Positions 51,496-60,569 of a stretch of 64,000 nt of DNA are shown here, one piece after another. A model generated the notes under the pieces. It was not told the origin of the DNA. It saw nothing but the letters and a program-made list of their open reading frames with translations, and ran no database searches. A program made the translations under genes and the position numbers. Each line of letters opens with the position of its first letter. Position 1 is the stretch's first letter. Source of the DNA: Phaeobacter porticola (GTDB lineage: Bacteria > Pseudomonadota > Alphaproteobacteria > Rhodobacterales > Rhodobacteraceae); the NCBI RefSeq assembly GCF_001888185.1, contig NZ_CP016364.1, positions 2,790,001 through 2,854,000 of the forward strand, read 5' to 3'.

Positions 51496-52758
51496 TCAAT
51501 GCGATAAAAGGGCTGTGAAGAACTCTTCGCTGTTCTGGACCAGTTCTGCAGACCATCCATTGCCATTTCCCGCCAATGGCGCGGCAATCAGCGTGCCCTC
51601 GTTCCAGATTGCTGGCGTGGCCTCCAGAACCGCTGCCGGCGTCTTTGTGCTGCGCCAGTCCGGGCATTGTTTCAAGCCCTCCGGCCCAAGCGCGCGAATT
51701 TCATGACCTTTGACATCACCGCCGAACACCCGCCAACGTCCATCCCAAATTTTGCCCGGCGCTGTCACTGTCTCGGACACGGGCTTAAATTCGCGGCAAA
51801 CCCATGTGCGCCGGTTCCGGGTGACGATACGGCACCCCCCCAGTGTGAAGGATCCACCAAGGCGCACAGCGTCCTTGGCCTGGGCCATCGGCTCGCGCCG
51901 GGGCGGGTACACCGCCCCGCTGACCCATTGCACAGCCCGCACCACAAGCCGGTGCGCAATTTCATCCGGCAGGGTGCGAAACTGACGTTGGTCCATCAAA
52001 ATGCTGCCATCGCGCACCTCGGCCATCTCTCGCGCGGCGAGAAACGTATACCAATCCAGGGCTTCACGGGCCGAACCCATATTGCGCGCCACCGCCGCCA
52101 GACGGTCCACTGTCAATCCCAGCGGTGCCAGCGCATCCATGGCTTGGCGCACGCGCACCCGTTCAAACCGCATATCCTCGTTGCTGGGATCCTCGACCCA
52201 GCAAAGATCGCGCGCACGCAGATAGCTCCGCAATTCCTCGCGGGTGACCTCCAGCAGAGGGCGCAACAATGTGATGCCATCCAACGCCCGACTGCGTGGC
52301 ATTGCCGCCAGCCCAGACACGCCAGAGGCACGCCCAAGCCGCATCAGCAGCGTTTCTGCCTGATCGTCAGCCGTATGCCCCAGCACCAGTACAGACACAT
52401 CATTCAGGCGCGCCCAAGAGGTCAGTAGCGTATAGCGGGCATTGCGGGCCTGTTCCTGCAAGTTTCCCGTCTGTCCGGCAATTGGACGGTCACACCATTG
52501 CAGGACATCATGCGCCAGCCCCAGTTTTGCCGCCTCAGCGGCCACCATCCGGGCCTCTTCGCCGGAGGTTGGGCGCAGACCGTGATCCACCGTCGCCACA
52601 CAGATTTCGACCCCGATATCAGCAAAACACTCGTGCAGCAGATGCAAGAGCGCCATCGAATCGCCCCCGCCAGACACCGCAACACCCAGGCGCGTCGGCA
52701 GGGCAGATCGAAACTGCTCTTGCACAATGGCATGGATATCCCGGCCCGGCAGTGTCAA
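51496..52758 (-). CDS. tilS: tRNA(Ile)-lysidine synthase
   Basis: A 420-residue ATP-dependent enzyme that attaches lysine to C34 of the tRNA(Ile) with anticodon CAU, changing its codon reading from AUG to AUA. The PP-loop motif is SGGGDS (29-34), followed by ATVDHGLRPTSGEEA and LGHTADDQAETLLMRLGRAS, both strongly conserved. The C-terminal substrate-binding region is present. Its ATG overlaps the cpoB stop by four bases. The gene is essential in most bacteria. Confidence 0.95.
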   Translation of the reverse strand: MTLPGRDIHAIVQEQFRSALPTRLGVAVSGGGDSMALLHLLHECFADIGVEICVATVDHGLRPTSGEEARMVAAEAAKLGLAHDVLQWCDRPIAGQTGNLQEQARNARYTLLTSWARLNDVSVLVLGHTADDQAETLLMRLGRASGVSGLAAMPRSRALDGITLLRPLLEVTREELRSYLRARDLCWVEDPSNEDMRFERVRVRQAMDALAPLGLTVDRLAAVARNMGSAREALDWYTFLAAREMAEVRDGSILMDQRQFRTLPDEIAHRLVVRAVQWVSGAVYPPRREPMAQAKDAVRLGGSFTLGGCRIVTRNRRTWVCREFKPVSETVTAPGKIWDGRWRVFGGDVKGHEIRALGPEGLKQCPDWRSTKTPAAVLEATPAIWNEGTLIAAPLAGNGNGWSAELVQNSEEFFTALLSH

Positions 52759-53597
52759 TTACAGGCCAGCTTCGCGCGCTCTGCTTCGGCTGCGGCAGCT
52801 TCTGCGGCAGCAGGGAACCGGCTGCCAACTTCGGACAATGTCACGCAGGCCTGACTGGTCTGCCCCAGGCGCCCCAATGCAGCCCCCAGTTCAAACAGCG
52901 CTTTGGGGGCCGTGTCGCCACCCGAATTACCCGAAAAGGACGCCAGATAGGCCCGCGCCGCCTCGCGGGTGTCACCCAACCCGTCCAGCGCCTTGCCGCG
53001 ATTGTATTCCACGGCGGCCGCCAGCGGACTGCCGGGATAGGCTTGGGTAAAGGCCGCGAATTTCTCAGCCGCTTCCTGATAGGCACCGCTGTCCAACGCC
53101 GCTTTGGCCGCGTCGAAATCTGCCTGTTCGCCCACGGCCAGCTCAGATGTGGTATCAACCGATGGTGCCTGCGTTGCTGGCAGGGCAACGCCGCCGGCTG
53201 CGGGCAGATCACCGCCCCCCAGCGTGCTGGTTTCCCCCAGTTGCGAGAGATCGCCGCCTTCCAGCTCGACCAGGCGAAACTCCAGATCGCCAATCCGGTT
53301 GGTGCCATCCTGCACCACGCGGTCCACGCGGTAAGACAGCTGTTCGGTCTGGGCGGTAAGGCGCTGCAACTCCGCCTCGATGGCACCGACACGGTCCAGC
53401 ACGCTGTCGCCCGCGACTTGGGTCTGCGGGCTGCCCGTGGTGGACATCTCCCGCTTCAATCGCTGGATTTCGACGTGCAGCACCGTCAGCTCCTGACGAA
53501 TATCGGCAAGGGTCTGCTGATCCTGTGCCCGCGCCACAACAGGCGGCAGGGCCAAGGTCAGCGCAAGGGCGGCAATCGTAAGGGGACGCAGTTGCAT
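52755..53597 (-). CDS. cpoB: Tol-Pal accessory protein CpoB (YbgF)
   Basis: A 280-residue periplasmic protein that links the Tol-Pal system with peptidoglycan synthesis during division. It has a signal peptide (cleaved after VARA), an N-terminal coiled coil (LADIRQELTVLHVEIQRLKREM and the following heptads, residues ~32-100), a low-complexity linker and a C-terminal TPR domain (FDAAKAALDSGAYQEAAEKF; ALFELGAALGRLGQTSQACV). That order is diagnostic. It starts 6 nt after pal and its stop is overlapped by tilS. Confidence 0.93.
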   Translation of the reverse strand: MQLRPLTIAALALTLALPPVVARAQDQQTLADIRQELTVLHVEIQRLKREMSTTGSPQTQVAGDSVLDRVGAIEAELQRLTAQTEQLSYRVDRVVQDGTNRIGDLEFRLVELEGGDLSQLGETSTLGGGDLPAAGGVALPATQAPSVDTTSELAVGEQADFDAAKAALDSGAYQEAAEKFAAFTQAYPGSPLAAAVEYNRGKALDGLGDTREAARAYLASFSGNSGGDTAPKALFELGAALGRLGQTSQACVTLSEVGSRFPAAAEAAAAEAERAKLACN

Positions 53598-53603
53598 GAT
53601 CGC

Positions 53604-54119
53604 TTACCCCGTCAGGCCACCCGCCAGCACGGTGACCGCGCGACGGTTCTTGGCATAGCAGGCCTCATTAGAGCAGATCTCCAGCGGGCGCTCCTTGCCA
53701 AAGCTGACAACCTTCAGCCGGTGACCCGCCACCCCTTGCGACAGCAGGTATTCCCGTGCCGCATTGGCACGACGCGCACCCAGGGCAAGGTTGTACTCAC
53801 GGGTGCCCTGCTCATCCGCATGGCCTTCGATCGTGACGACATAGTCAGGGTTCGCGGTCAGCCAGCGCGCCTGCCCCTGCAACACAACCTCGGCTGTATC
53901 TGACAGAGTGGACTGGTCAACCAGGAACAGCACCCGGTCGCCGACCTCCTGCTGGAAGTAGGCGGGACTACTGGGATCCAGCTGGCCCGCAGTGCCAGTC
54001 CCGGCGCCAGAGCCCGGACCGCCTGCACCGGCACCCGCTGAATCATCCCAAGGATTGCCCGTACAGGCCGCCAGCCCCAATGCCGCTGCCACCAGCATCG
54101 CTTTTGTCACACCGCTCAT
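53604..54119 (-). CDS. pal: Peptidoglycan-associated lipoprotein Pal
   Basis: A 171-residue outer-membrane lipoprotein. The lipobox LGLAAC makes C19 the acylated residue; a Gly/Ala-rich linker follows. The OmpA-like domain (about 60-165) has VEGHADEQGTREYNLALGAR-type sequence (here IEGHADEQGTREYN) with the peptidoglycan-binding Asp and Arg. Pal links outer membrane and cell wall and is released by TolB. Upstream, tolB ends 120 nt away, with a GC hairpin in the gap. Confidence 0.96.
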   Translation of the reverse strand: MSGVTKAMLVAAALGLAACTGNPWDDSAGAGAGGPGSGAGTGTAGQLDPSSPAYFQQEVGDRVLFLVDQSTLSDTAEVVLQGQARWLTANPDYVVTIEGHADEQGTREYNLALGARRANAAREYLLSQGVAGHRLKVVSFGKERPLEICSNEACYAKNRRAVTVLAGGLTG

Positions 54120-54206
54120 GATATCCGCCTCGTCCCGTTTTCGTTTCCTGCACCAGATTTATCACAGGCCCGGTGCTGTTGCCACTTTGGTCTTACTCAT
54201 CCTGAG

Positions 54207-54234
54207 GCGCGCCCGACCGATCCGGCGGGCGCGC
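54207..54234 (-). terminator. GC-rich hairpin between tolB and pal
   Basis: GCGCGCCCG (54207-54215) pairs perfectly with CGGGCGCGC (54226-54234) around a 10-nt loop, beginning 6 nt after the tolB stop. No T-run follows, so it may only reduce read-through or protect the upstream mRNA while pal uses a further promoter. Confidence 0.45.
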
Positions 54235-54239
54235 ACGCC

Positions 54240-55580
54240 TTAGTTCTGCAAGGGGGACCACGCCGGATCCGACGCCCCATCCGGGGTGCGCACCGGTTTC
54301 AGGTTTCGCCCCGAGACATCTACCGAATAGAGCAGCGCCCGGCCACTGGCCCCCTGGGTTTCGCGGGTGAACATAATCACCCGGCCATTGGGCGACCAGG
54401 TTGGCCCCTCATCCAGAAAGGATGCCGTCAGCAGGCGCTCCTCGCTGCCATCGGTGCGCATTACGCCGATGTGGAACCGGCCTTTGTTTTGCTTGGTAAA
54501 GGCCACCATATCGCCGCGCGGTGACCAGACCGGGGTGCCATAGCGCCCAGCCCCAAAGCTGATCCGGCGGGCCTCGCCCCCGGTGGTCGCCATCACATAG
54601 AGCTGTGGCGCACCGGAGCGGTCACTTTCAAACACGATCTGGCTGCCATCGGGCGAGAAGGACGGTGCCGTCTCAATCGAGGGGGCGCTGGTCAGACGGC
54701 TGCGCGCGCCGGTTTCAATATCCATAGTGAAAATATCGGTATTGCCACCCTGCGACTGCGAATAGACCACCGTCCGCCCATCAGGTGCAAACCGTGGTGC
54801 AAAGCTCATGATGCCGTCATCCGCCGACAATACCCGGCGTTGCACCTTGCCCACATCCAGCACATGGATCTGCGGGAAACCGCTCTCATAGCTGGTGTAG
54901 AGCACCCGGTCGCCATTGGGCGAAAACCGCGGCGCGAGCACGATAGACGCGCTATTGGTCAGATACTGCACATTGGCACCATCATAATCCATCACCGCCA
55001 GGCGCTTGCGCCGATCATTCTTCGGCCCGCTTTCGGAGACGAACACCACCCGGCTGTCAAAATAACCGCTCTCACCGGTGATGCGGCTGTAGATCACATC
55101 CGCCACCTTATGCGCCATGCGCCGCCAGCCATCGGTGGTTCCAGAGAATTGCAGCCCGGTGCCAAGCTCCTTCTCCGCAAAGACATCATGTCCACGGAAC
55201 CGCACTGTCAGCCGATTGCCATTAACGCTGAGCGCGCCGGTGATCAGCGCCTGCGCATTCACAGCCTTCCAGTCGGCATAGGACACCGCAGCGTCAAAAT
55301 CGGTAACTTTGGAGATATGGGCCGAGGCCGGGACCTCACGGAACAGGCCGGTGCCGCTCAGATCCGCGGCTATCACCCGCGAAATATCGCGCGCCAGTTC
55401 AGCCGCAGCAGGGGTTTCGGGCACAAAGCCGGGCACCGCATAGGGCAAGGGTTCGATCACCCCGTCGGTGATTTCGATTCTGAGCGGGCCATCCTGTGCC
55501 TGCGCAGGCACAACCGGTGCTATCACCGCCGCTCCCAGCAGGGTCGCGCCCATCACGAGCGTTGCCAGATATGTCCTCAT
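54240..55580 (-). CDS. tolB: Tol-Pal system beta-propeller protein TolB
   Basis: A 446-residue periplasmic protein. The signal peptide ends in PAQAQ, an N-terminal alpha/beta domain follows ([17 protein letters not shown]), and the C-terminal six-bladed propeller shows the repeated phrase FSPDG ([45 protein letters not shown] and others). TolB couples TolA to Pal. Its ATG overlaps the tolA stop by four bases. Confidence 0.97.
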   Translation of the reverse strand: MRTYLATLVMGATLLGAAVIAPVVPAQAQDGPLRIEITDGVIEPLPYAVPGFVPETPAAAELARDISRVIAADLSGTGLFREVPASAHISKVTDFDAAVSYADWKAVNAQALITGALSVNGNRLTVRFRGHDVFAEKELGTGLQFSGTTDGWRRMAHKVADVIYSRITGESGYFDSRVVFVSESGPKNDRRKRLAVMDYDGANVQYLTNSASIVLAPRFSPNGDRVLYTSYESGFPQIHVLDVGKVQRRVLSADDGIMSFAPRFAPDGRTVVYSQSQGGNTDIFTMDIETGARSRLTSAPSIETAPSFSPDGSQIVFESDRSGAPQLYVMATTGGEARRISFGAGRYGTPVWSPRGDMVAFTKQNKGRFHIGVMRTDGSEERLLTASFLDEGPTWSPNGRVIMFTRETQGASGRALLYSVDVSGRNLKPVRTPDGASDPAWSPLQN

Positions 55581-56716
55581 TTGATCCGCATCCTTTCGGG
55601 ATTGAAGGTCATTTCGATATTACGCCATTGGGCATATTTGTCAGACGGAAGTTGGAAGCCGCGCGCCCCGCAGCGCAAAATCGCCCGTCGTGCCGCGCCA
55701 AAGGCCTGATTGGCCGCCGATCCTGACCCACCGGTGCTGGACAGCATCCGAATGCTGCCCTCTTCCGGCCGGCCATCCTGTGTCAGTGCGACCGAGACCA
55801 CCACGGTGGTGCGCAGCGCCTCCGATGACAGCGAGCCGACGTTCCAGCATTGCTGCACCGCAACCCGCAATGCGTCCTTCTCTCCGCTGGTCAGCGGCGG
55901 GCCGGAGGGCTCCGGCGCTTCCACCTCGCCGCCGCCGGCGAGAGCTGCGGCCAAAGCATCCTCCACCGCGTCCGCGCGGTCTGGGGTCGGGGCTATTTCA
56001 GGTTCAGCCGCGGCGGGCTCCGGTTCGGGCTGCGCCGCCGGTTCAGGGCGATCAGGTCGCCGCCTCGGACGCAAGGACTGCGCGGGGGCCGCACTGGCCA
56101 CCTGATCGGTCTCGGCCTCGACCTCCTCGGTCACGATCCGGTCATTGGCCGCCGCTTCGGCGGTGGCCTGCTGGGATTCCTGTGCGGGTTCGGTCCCGAC
56201 GTCATCGGACACCTCGGGCTGCGCCACATCAGCAATCTGGGTGTCCGGTTCAGGTGGTGCAACAGGTGTTGGTGCAACCCGGTCAACCGGACGCAACTGT
56301 GGGCGTTCGGTCAGCTGGGGTGTCACGCTGGTGCTATCCGGCACATCCGGTGGCGATGGCGCGGCCACCGGTGGCGTCGGTTCAACCGGCTGCGGTTCGG
56401 GTCGCTCGCTCAGCTCGACATCCGGCTCAGGCACGCTTACAGGCTCGGGCTGGGTGATCTGCGGCTCTGGATCCGGCTCGGGCGTTGGCGTCACCTCTGG
56501 TCGAGGCTCCGGTTCGGGCTGGGTCAGATCACCTGCGGAATCCGCCACAACTGGCGCGGCGCGCTGCTGGCTCAGCTTGGCAAACTCCTCCGAACTGATC
56601 AGCGCCACATCCTGCACCGCAAGCGGCAAGGGTTCAGACGGAAACCAGGCGCCGAACACAACCCAGCCCGCCAGCAGTGCGTGACCTGCAACAGAGATCT
56701 TGGTTCCGGTTTGCAC
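55577..56716 (-). CDS. tolA: Tol-Pal energy-transducing protein TolA
   Basis: A protein of about 379 residues that spans the periplasm between the TolQR motor and TolB/Pal. It has one N-terminal helix ([17 protein letters not shown]), a very Pro/Glu-rich region (~60-250, with [19 protein letters not shown]-like runs) replacing the long helical domain II of enterobacterial TolA, and a C-terminal domain ([19 protein letters not shown]) of the TolA/TonB type. Start choice: a GTG at 56716 (VQTGTKIS) lies 13 nt after tolR; a GTG at 56776 would overlap tolR by 47 nt. The C-terminal [16 protein letters not shown] is conserved in alphaproteobacteria. Confidence 0.9.
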   Translation of the reverse strand: MQTGTKISVAGHALLAGWVVFGAWFPSEPLPLAVQDVALISSEEFAKLSQQRAAPVVADSAGDLTQPEPEPRPEVTPTPEPDPEPQITQPEPVSVPEPDVELSERPEPQPVEPTPPVAAPSPPDVPDSTSVTPQLTERPQLRPVDRVAPTPVAPPEPDTQIADVAQPEVSDDVGTEPAQESQQATAEAAANDRIVTEEVEAETDQVASAAPAQSLRPRRRPDRPEPAAQPEPEPAAAEPEIAPTPDRADAVEDALAAALAGGGEVEAPEPSGPPLTSGEKDALRVAVQQCWNVGSLSSEALRTTVVVSVALTQDGRPEEGSIRMLSSTGGSGSAANQAFGAARRAILRCGARGFQLPSDKYAQWRNIEMTFNPERMRIK

Positions 56717-56729
56717 ACCCGTGCCCCGC

Positions 56730-57218
56730 CTATTGTCCGGTATCGTCGACGGCCCGCCCGTCAAGGCTCGGGCCACCTACATCGGTCACCAGTCCAACGC
56801 TGGAAAACCCACCCGCGTTCAAGGCCCCCATCACCTGCATCACCGCCTCGTAAGGAATCGCCCCATCGGCACGCAGGAACACCTGATCCGAAGACCGCTC
56901 CGCCGCGATGGCGCGCAGTTTGGCGATCAGCTCATCCGGGGCCACGGCAGTGGTCTGGATCTGGATCTCGCCGCTGGCGGTCATGGTCACGGTCAGCGGT
57001 TCTTCCTCATCACCCGGCAAGGCCCCGGCGGCGGTCTTTGGCAGTTCCACCGGCACACCAACCGTCATCAACGGGGCGGCCACCATAAAGATGATCAGTA
57101 GCACCAGCATCACATCGACAAAGGGCGTGACGTTGATTTCCGCCATCGGCCGCGCACGGCTGCGCCGCCGTCCCCGGCGTCGCCCGTTGGCCGCATTGGG
57201 TTGAACCGAGGCGCCCAT
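56730..57218 (-). CDS. tolR: Tol-Pal motor protein TolR
   Basis: A 162-residue ExbD/TolR protein. A basic N-terminus (GRRRGRRRSRARP) precedes the single membrane helix NVTPFVDVMLVLLIIFMVAA, where D35 is the proton-carrying residue of the TolQR motor. The periplasmic domain ends PSLDGRAVDDTGQ. It starts 3 nt after tolQ. Confidence 0.96.
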   Translation of the reverse strand: MGASVQPNAANGRRRGRRRSRARPMAEINVTPFVDVMLVLLIIFMVAAPLMTVGVPVELPKTAAGALPGDEEEPLTVTMTASGEIQIQTTAVAPDELIAKLRAIAAERSSDQVFLRADGAIPYEAVMQVMGALNAGGFSSVGLVTDVGGPSLDGRAVDDTGQ

Positions 57219-57221
57219 GGA

Positions 57222-57917
57222 TCAGGAATCCAGCTGGCGGCTGAGGATGGTGGAAAACTCATCGGCAAAGGCTTCGTAGCTGCCGATAATCCGGTCACTG
57301 TCCGCGCTCAGCTTGTTGTAGAAAATCACCGCAGGGATCGCCGCCAGAAGCCCCAGACCGGTCGCCATCAGCGCCTCGGCAATGCCCGGCGCCACAACAG
57401 CGAGGTTGGTGTTCTGCTGCTCCGCAATCTCAATAAAGGCGGTCATGATGCCCCAGACGGTGCCGAACAGCCCGACAAACGGCGCGGTGGACCCAACAGT
57501 GGCCAGGATCGACAGACCGCTCTGGACATGTTCGCTTTCCTTGGCGATGGCGACATCCATCGACCGTTCAATCCGCGCCTGCGCGCCGGCAATCAGCGCC
57601 CCGTCGGTGCGGTGACTGCGCCGCCATTCGGTCATGCCAGCGGCAAAGATCCGTTGCGACTGCCCCTTGGGCTGCGGGCCGATCTGATCGAACAGACCGT
57701 CCAGCGGCTCTCCTGACCAGAAGGCACGGTCGAACTCCGCTGCCTCACGCCGGGCAAGGCGGTAATTGATCAGTTTCTGCAAGATGATCGCCCAGGACCA
57801 AACGGAGGCGACGACCAGCATCAGCATCACCAATTTGACCGTCAGGGTTGCCCGCGCGAATAGCCCCCACATGGAGAAATCAATCTCCTGCGCCAACGCC
57901 AGAGTTTCTGCTTCCAT
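57222..57917 (-). CDS. tolQ: Tol-Pal motor protein TolQ
   Basis: A 231-residue inner-membrane proton-channel protein of the MotA/TolQ/ExbB family, with three membrane helices (LVMLMLVVASVWSWAIILQ; STAPFVGLFGTVWGIMTAFI; MATGLGLLAAIPAVIFYN). It uses the proton gradient with TolR to energise TolA and drives outer-membrane constriction at division. It lies 114 nt downstream of ybgC. Confidence 0.96.
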   Translation of the reverse strand: MEAETLALAQEIDFSMWGLFARATLTVKLVMLMLVVASVWSWAIILQKLINYRLARREAAEFDRAFWSGEPLDGLFDQIGPQPKGQSQRIFAAGMTEWRRSHRTDGALIAGAQARIERSMDVAIAKESEHVQSGLSILATVGSTAPFVGLFGTVWGIMTAFIEIAEQQNTNLAVVAPGIAEALMATGLGLLAAIPAVIFYNKLSADSDRIIGSYEAFADEFSTILSRQLDS

Positions 57918-58031
57918 GGACCTGCTCTATGTTTTTGGTCGTTTTTCAGCCGTTTCCCGGCTTTCATTTGGCAAAAGGCTATCGCAGTTCAAGGCCAAAA
58001 GCCAATGAAACAGCTGTGAGAGCAGCAATTG

Positions 58032-58418
58032 TTACAGCAATGCGCGAATCTCTGCCGGAAGGCGGATGGGCGCGCCACTCTCTGCATTGACGCAAACCAC
58101 GGTGACGATGGCGCGAAACAGCTCAGTCTCGCCGCGAAACACCTGCTGCGACATCGTGAGCCGCGCTGGTGTCACCTTCTGCACCTCGGTCTCGATCCGC
58201 AGCTCCTCGTCGAATTTGGCAGGGGCGAGGTAATCCGCCTCAATCCGGCGCACCACCCAGATCAGCCCGGCGTCGCGCATTGCGTTCTGATCATTGCCAA
58301 GGTTGCGGACCCAGTCGCTGCGCGCCCGTTCGATAAACCGCAGATAATTGGCGTGATAGACAATCCCGCCCATGTCGGTGTCTTCGTAATATACCCGAAC
58401 CGGAAAGCGGTGGATCAT
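58032..58418 (-). CDS. ybgC: Tol-Pal-associated acyl-CoA thioesterase YbgC
   Basis: A 128-residue hotdog-fold thioesterase that hydrolyses acyl-CoA or acyl-ACP and is encoded with tol genes throughout proteobacteria. The motif VRVYYEDTDMGGIVYHANYL contains the catalytic aspartate D15. The ATG at 58418 (MIHRFPVRV) is the conserved start and lies 25 nt after the stop of the upstream hypothetical gene; a start at 58469 would overlap it. Its exact role in Tol-Pal function is unsettled. Confidence 0.93.
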   Translation of the reverse strand: MIHRFPVRVYYEDTDMGGIVYHANYLRFIERARSDWVRNLGNDQNAMRDAGLIWVVRRIEADYLAPAKFDEELRIETEVQKVTPARLTMSQQVFRGETELFRAIVTVVCVNAESGAPIRLPAEIRALL

Positions 58419-58443
58419 TTGTCTGGGCCTTTCTGGCGACGGC

Positions 58444-59112
58444 TCAATGCGTGGTCGGGGCGGCGTCATCTGTGGGCGGCGTCACCGGCGCCTGAAGCCG
58501 CGCAAACAGGCGCAGCGCATGGGAGCTGTCGGCGGCAGCAACCGGCATCATCCGATCATAAGCGGCCGCAATCACCCCGGCAATCTCGGGCCGCAGAATG
58601 GTGGCGCCGGTGTCCGGCAACACCGCCAGCGGCGAGGTTTCGGCAAAGGCGCTGTCGCCCCAGGTCAGCACCGCCTGCACCGCCTGCGTCAGGGCCAGGG
58701 TTTCTGCGGGCAGCCTGGCCATGTCACCCGACATGCGCAGGAAGGCAAAACAGGCCTGGATGCCGCCCTGATCGTCAAACCGAAAGGCGCGGTACTGGCT
58801 GGCATCCGCCTGTTTCAGACGCGCCACCAGCGGATCAAGATCCGGAATCAACCGGCCAAGGTCCGGCACCTCCAACAGCTCGTCCCAATCACGGAAAAAG
58901 AACAGCATCAGATTGGCGCCCAGCTCAGGGTCGGTCTCCGTCATCTGGTGTCCCGCCAGCGTCACAACCGCCTCCAGCGCGCCCTTGACGGTTTTCAGCG
59001 TCTCATCCTCAACCCCAAAGACGATCGGCGCAATCGGCCGCCCCCAGCGGGCAAAGGCATAAGAGCCGTCCGCGCGACTAAACAGGGCTTCGATCTCGGC
59101 TGGGGTCATCAT
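58444..59112 (-). CDS. Conserved hypothetical protein between ruvB and ybgC
   Basis: A 222-residue protein that I recognise only as a conserved hypothetical of Rhodobacteraceae. It begins MMTPAEIEALFSRADGSYAFARWGRPIAPIVFGV, given here as context in two parts, has no signal peptide or membrane helix, and ends in a Pro/Asp/Thr-rich tail. The body is helical and acidic (ETDPELGANLMLFFFRDWDE). It lies 25 nt before ybgC and is likely co-transcribed with the tol genes, after a 308-nt gap from ruvB. Function cannot be assigned. Confidence 0.75.
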   Translation of the reverse strand: MMTPAEIEALFSRADGSYAFARWGRPIAPIVFGVEDETLKTVKGALEAVVTLAGHQMTETDPELGANLMLFFFRDWDELLEVPDLGRLIPDLDPLVARLKQADASQYRAFRFDDQGGIQACFAFLRMSGDMARLPAETLALTQAVQAVLTWGDSAFAETSPLAVLPDTGATILRPEIAGVIAAAYDRMMPVAAADSSHALRLFARLQAPVTPPTDDAAPTTH

Positions 59113-59420
59113 GCGGTTCTCTACTCAGACTGTGGTCTTGAAAGGGCTTAATGCCCGCTCACGGGATCAACGGCAAGGGTTGCGACTGGGGATCGCCGTG
59201 CATCTTCTGGCCTGAAAGATCCCCGCCGGAGGCCGCGCCGCGTCTCGCGCGGCGCCCTGATCTCGTTCGCATAGGGAATGTCAGCACCACTGACCAAATG
59301 TTTCGCACGCGAAACATACGCTAAAATTGACTCTAATTCTTCAAACCCATTTTAACGCTTTCAGGCTGTTTTGACGCCAACCCGCACGCATGATGACGCG
59401 GGGCCACATCAGATGGCGCC
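59113..59420. other. 308-nt intergenic region upstream of the tol block
   Basis: No gene is seen. In minus-strand order from ruvB it holds an A/T-rich stretch (about 59315-59370), a second copy of the 18-bp palindrome (59299-59316), an 8-bp GC hairpin (GCGCCGCG / CGCGGCGC, 59235-59255) and a dispersed element (59213-59233). It probably carries the promoter of the hypothetical-ybgC-tol operon. Confidence 0.55.
59299..59316. promoter_or_regulatory. 18-bp palindrome TGTTTCGCACGCGAAACA (copy 2)
   Basis: Identical over 18 bases, including the asymmetric AC centre, to the sequence at 5121-5138. In this copy the dyad extends by one base pair on each side (ATG...CAT). It lies about 190 nt upstream of the gene that heads the ybgC-tol run and 105 nt after ruvB. 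A dimeric regulator site is the simplest reading. Confidence 0.55.
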
Positions 59421-60452
59421 CTATAGCAATAGGTCGCCCTGACCGCGTGGCGGCGTCAGTCCAAGGTGGGTCCAGGCCTTATGCGCCAGCATTCGGCCGC
59501 GCGGTGTGCGCTGGATCAGCCCCTGTTGCAGCAGGTAAGGTTCAATCACCTCCTCCAGCGCGTCGCGGCTTTCGCTCAGTGCCGCTGACATGGTTTCGAT
59601 CCCCACGGGTCCGCCGCCATAGTTCTCTGCCACCATCCTCAGATAGCGTCGGTCGGCGCCGTCCAGCCCCAACTGATCCACCCCCAACCGCGTCAGCGCG
59701 CCATCGGCCAGCTCCCGGGTGATGGTGCCATCGCCCTCGACAACCGCGAAGTCCACGACGCGGCGCAGGAGCCGTCCGGCGATCCTGGGTGTGCCGCGGG
59801 CGCGCCGCGCGATCTCGCGGGCGCCGTCGTCATCGGCGGGAGCCCCCAGCTTGCGGGCATTGCGGCTGACAATCTCAAACAGCTCATCAATGGTGTAGAA
59901 TTGCAACCGCGTCGGGATGCCAAAGCGGTCGCGCAGCGGTGTCGTGAGCAGGCCCATGCGGGTGGTGGCACCAACAAGGGTGAAGGGCTGCAATTCAATC
60001 CGCACAGTGCGCGCGGCAGGACCTTCGCCGATCACCAGATCCAGCTCGAAATCCTCCATCGCCGGGTATAGCACCTCCTCCACCGCCGGGTTCAGCCGGT
60101 GGATTTCGTCGATGAACAGCACGTCGCGGGATTCCAGATTGGTGAGGATCGCCGCCAGATCGCCGGCCTTGGCCAGAACTGGCCCGGAGGTCATGCGAAA
60201 GTTCACGCCCAGTTCGCGGGCGACGATCTGCGCCAGCGTGGTTTTGCCCAAACCGGGGGGACCATGAAACAGCGTGTGGTCCATCGCCTCGCCCCGACGG
60301 CGGGCGCTCTCGATGAACACACGCAGATTGGCGCGGGCCTCGGCCTGACCGATGAATTCGCCCAGCCCCTGCGGGCGCAGGGCACGGTCGTTTTCGGCGG
60401 CGCTGTCTTCGGGCAGAGGCGTGGGGCGCAGGGTGGGATCGGCGTCAATCAT
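59421..60452 (-). CDS. ruvB: Holliday junction DNA helicase RuvB
   Basis: A 343-residue AAA motor that drives branch migration of Holliday junctions together with RuvA. Walker A is [12 protein letters not shown] and Walker B is [11 protein letters not shown]. The arginine-finger region [19 protein letters not shown] and the winged-helix C-terminus ([21 protein letters not shown]) are intact. The ATG at 60452 ([10 protein letters not shown]) is preferred; upstream in-frame starts would read into an intergenic inverted repeat. ruvA ends 117 nt upstream. Confidence 0.97.
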   Translation of the reverse strand: MIDADPTLRPTPLPEDSAAENDRALRPQGLGEFIGQAEARANLRVFIESARRRGEAMDHTLFHGPPGLGKTTLAQIVARELGVNFRMTSGPVLAKAGDLAAILTNLESRDVLFIDEIHRLNPAVEEVLYPAMEDFELDLVIGEGPAARTVRIELQPFTLVGATTRMGLLTTPLRDRFGIPTRLQFYTIDELFEIVSRNARKLGAPADDDGAREIARRARGTPRIAGRLLRRVVDFAVVEGDGTITRELADGALTRLGVDQLGLDGADRRYLRMVAENYGGGPVGIETMSAALSESRDALEEVIEPYLLQQGLIQRTPRGRMLAHKAWTHLGLTPPRGQGDLLL

Positions 60453-60492
60453 GGTACCGCTTTCTCGCATATGCTTTGTCCGGCTGAAGGCC

Positions 60493-60555
60493 GGGCAGCG
60501 CCCGACCCTCCCCACGGGAGGGCGCTTCGCACCCACCCAGGCTCAGGCGCTGCCC
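60493..60555. repeat. Nested inverted repeat in the ruvA-ruvB gap
   Basis: Outer arms GGGCAGCGCC (60493-60502) and GGCGCTGCCC (60546-60555) are a perfect 10-bp inverted repeat. Between them CCCTCCC and GGGAGGG (60506-60522) form a second stem. This fills most of the 117-nt gap between two genes of one operon. It resembles a REP/BIME-like intergenic element. Confidence 0.55.
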
Positions 60556-60569
60556 TTTCTGTGTCATCA

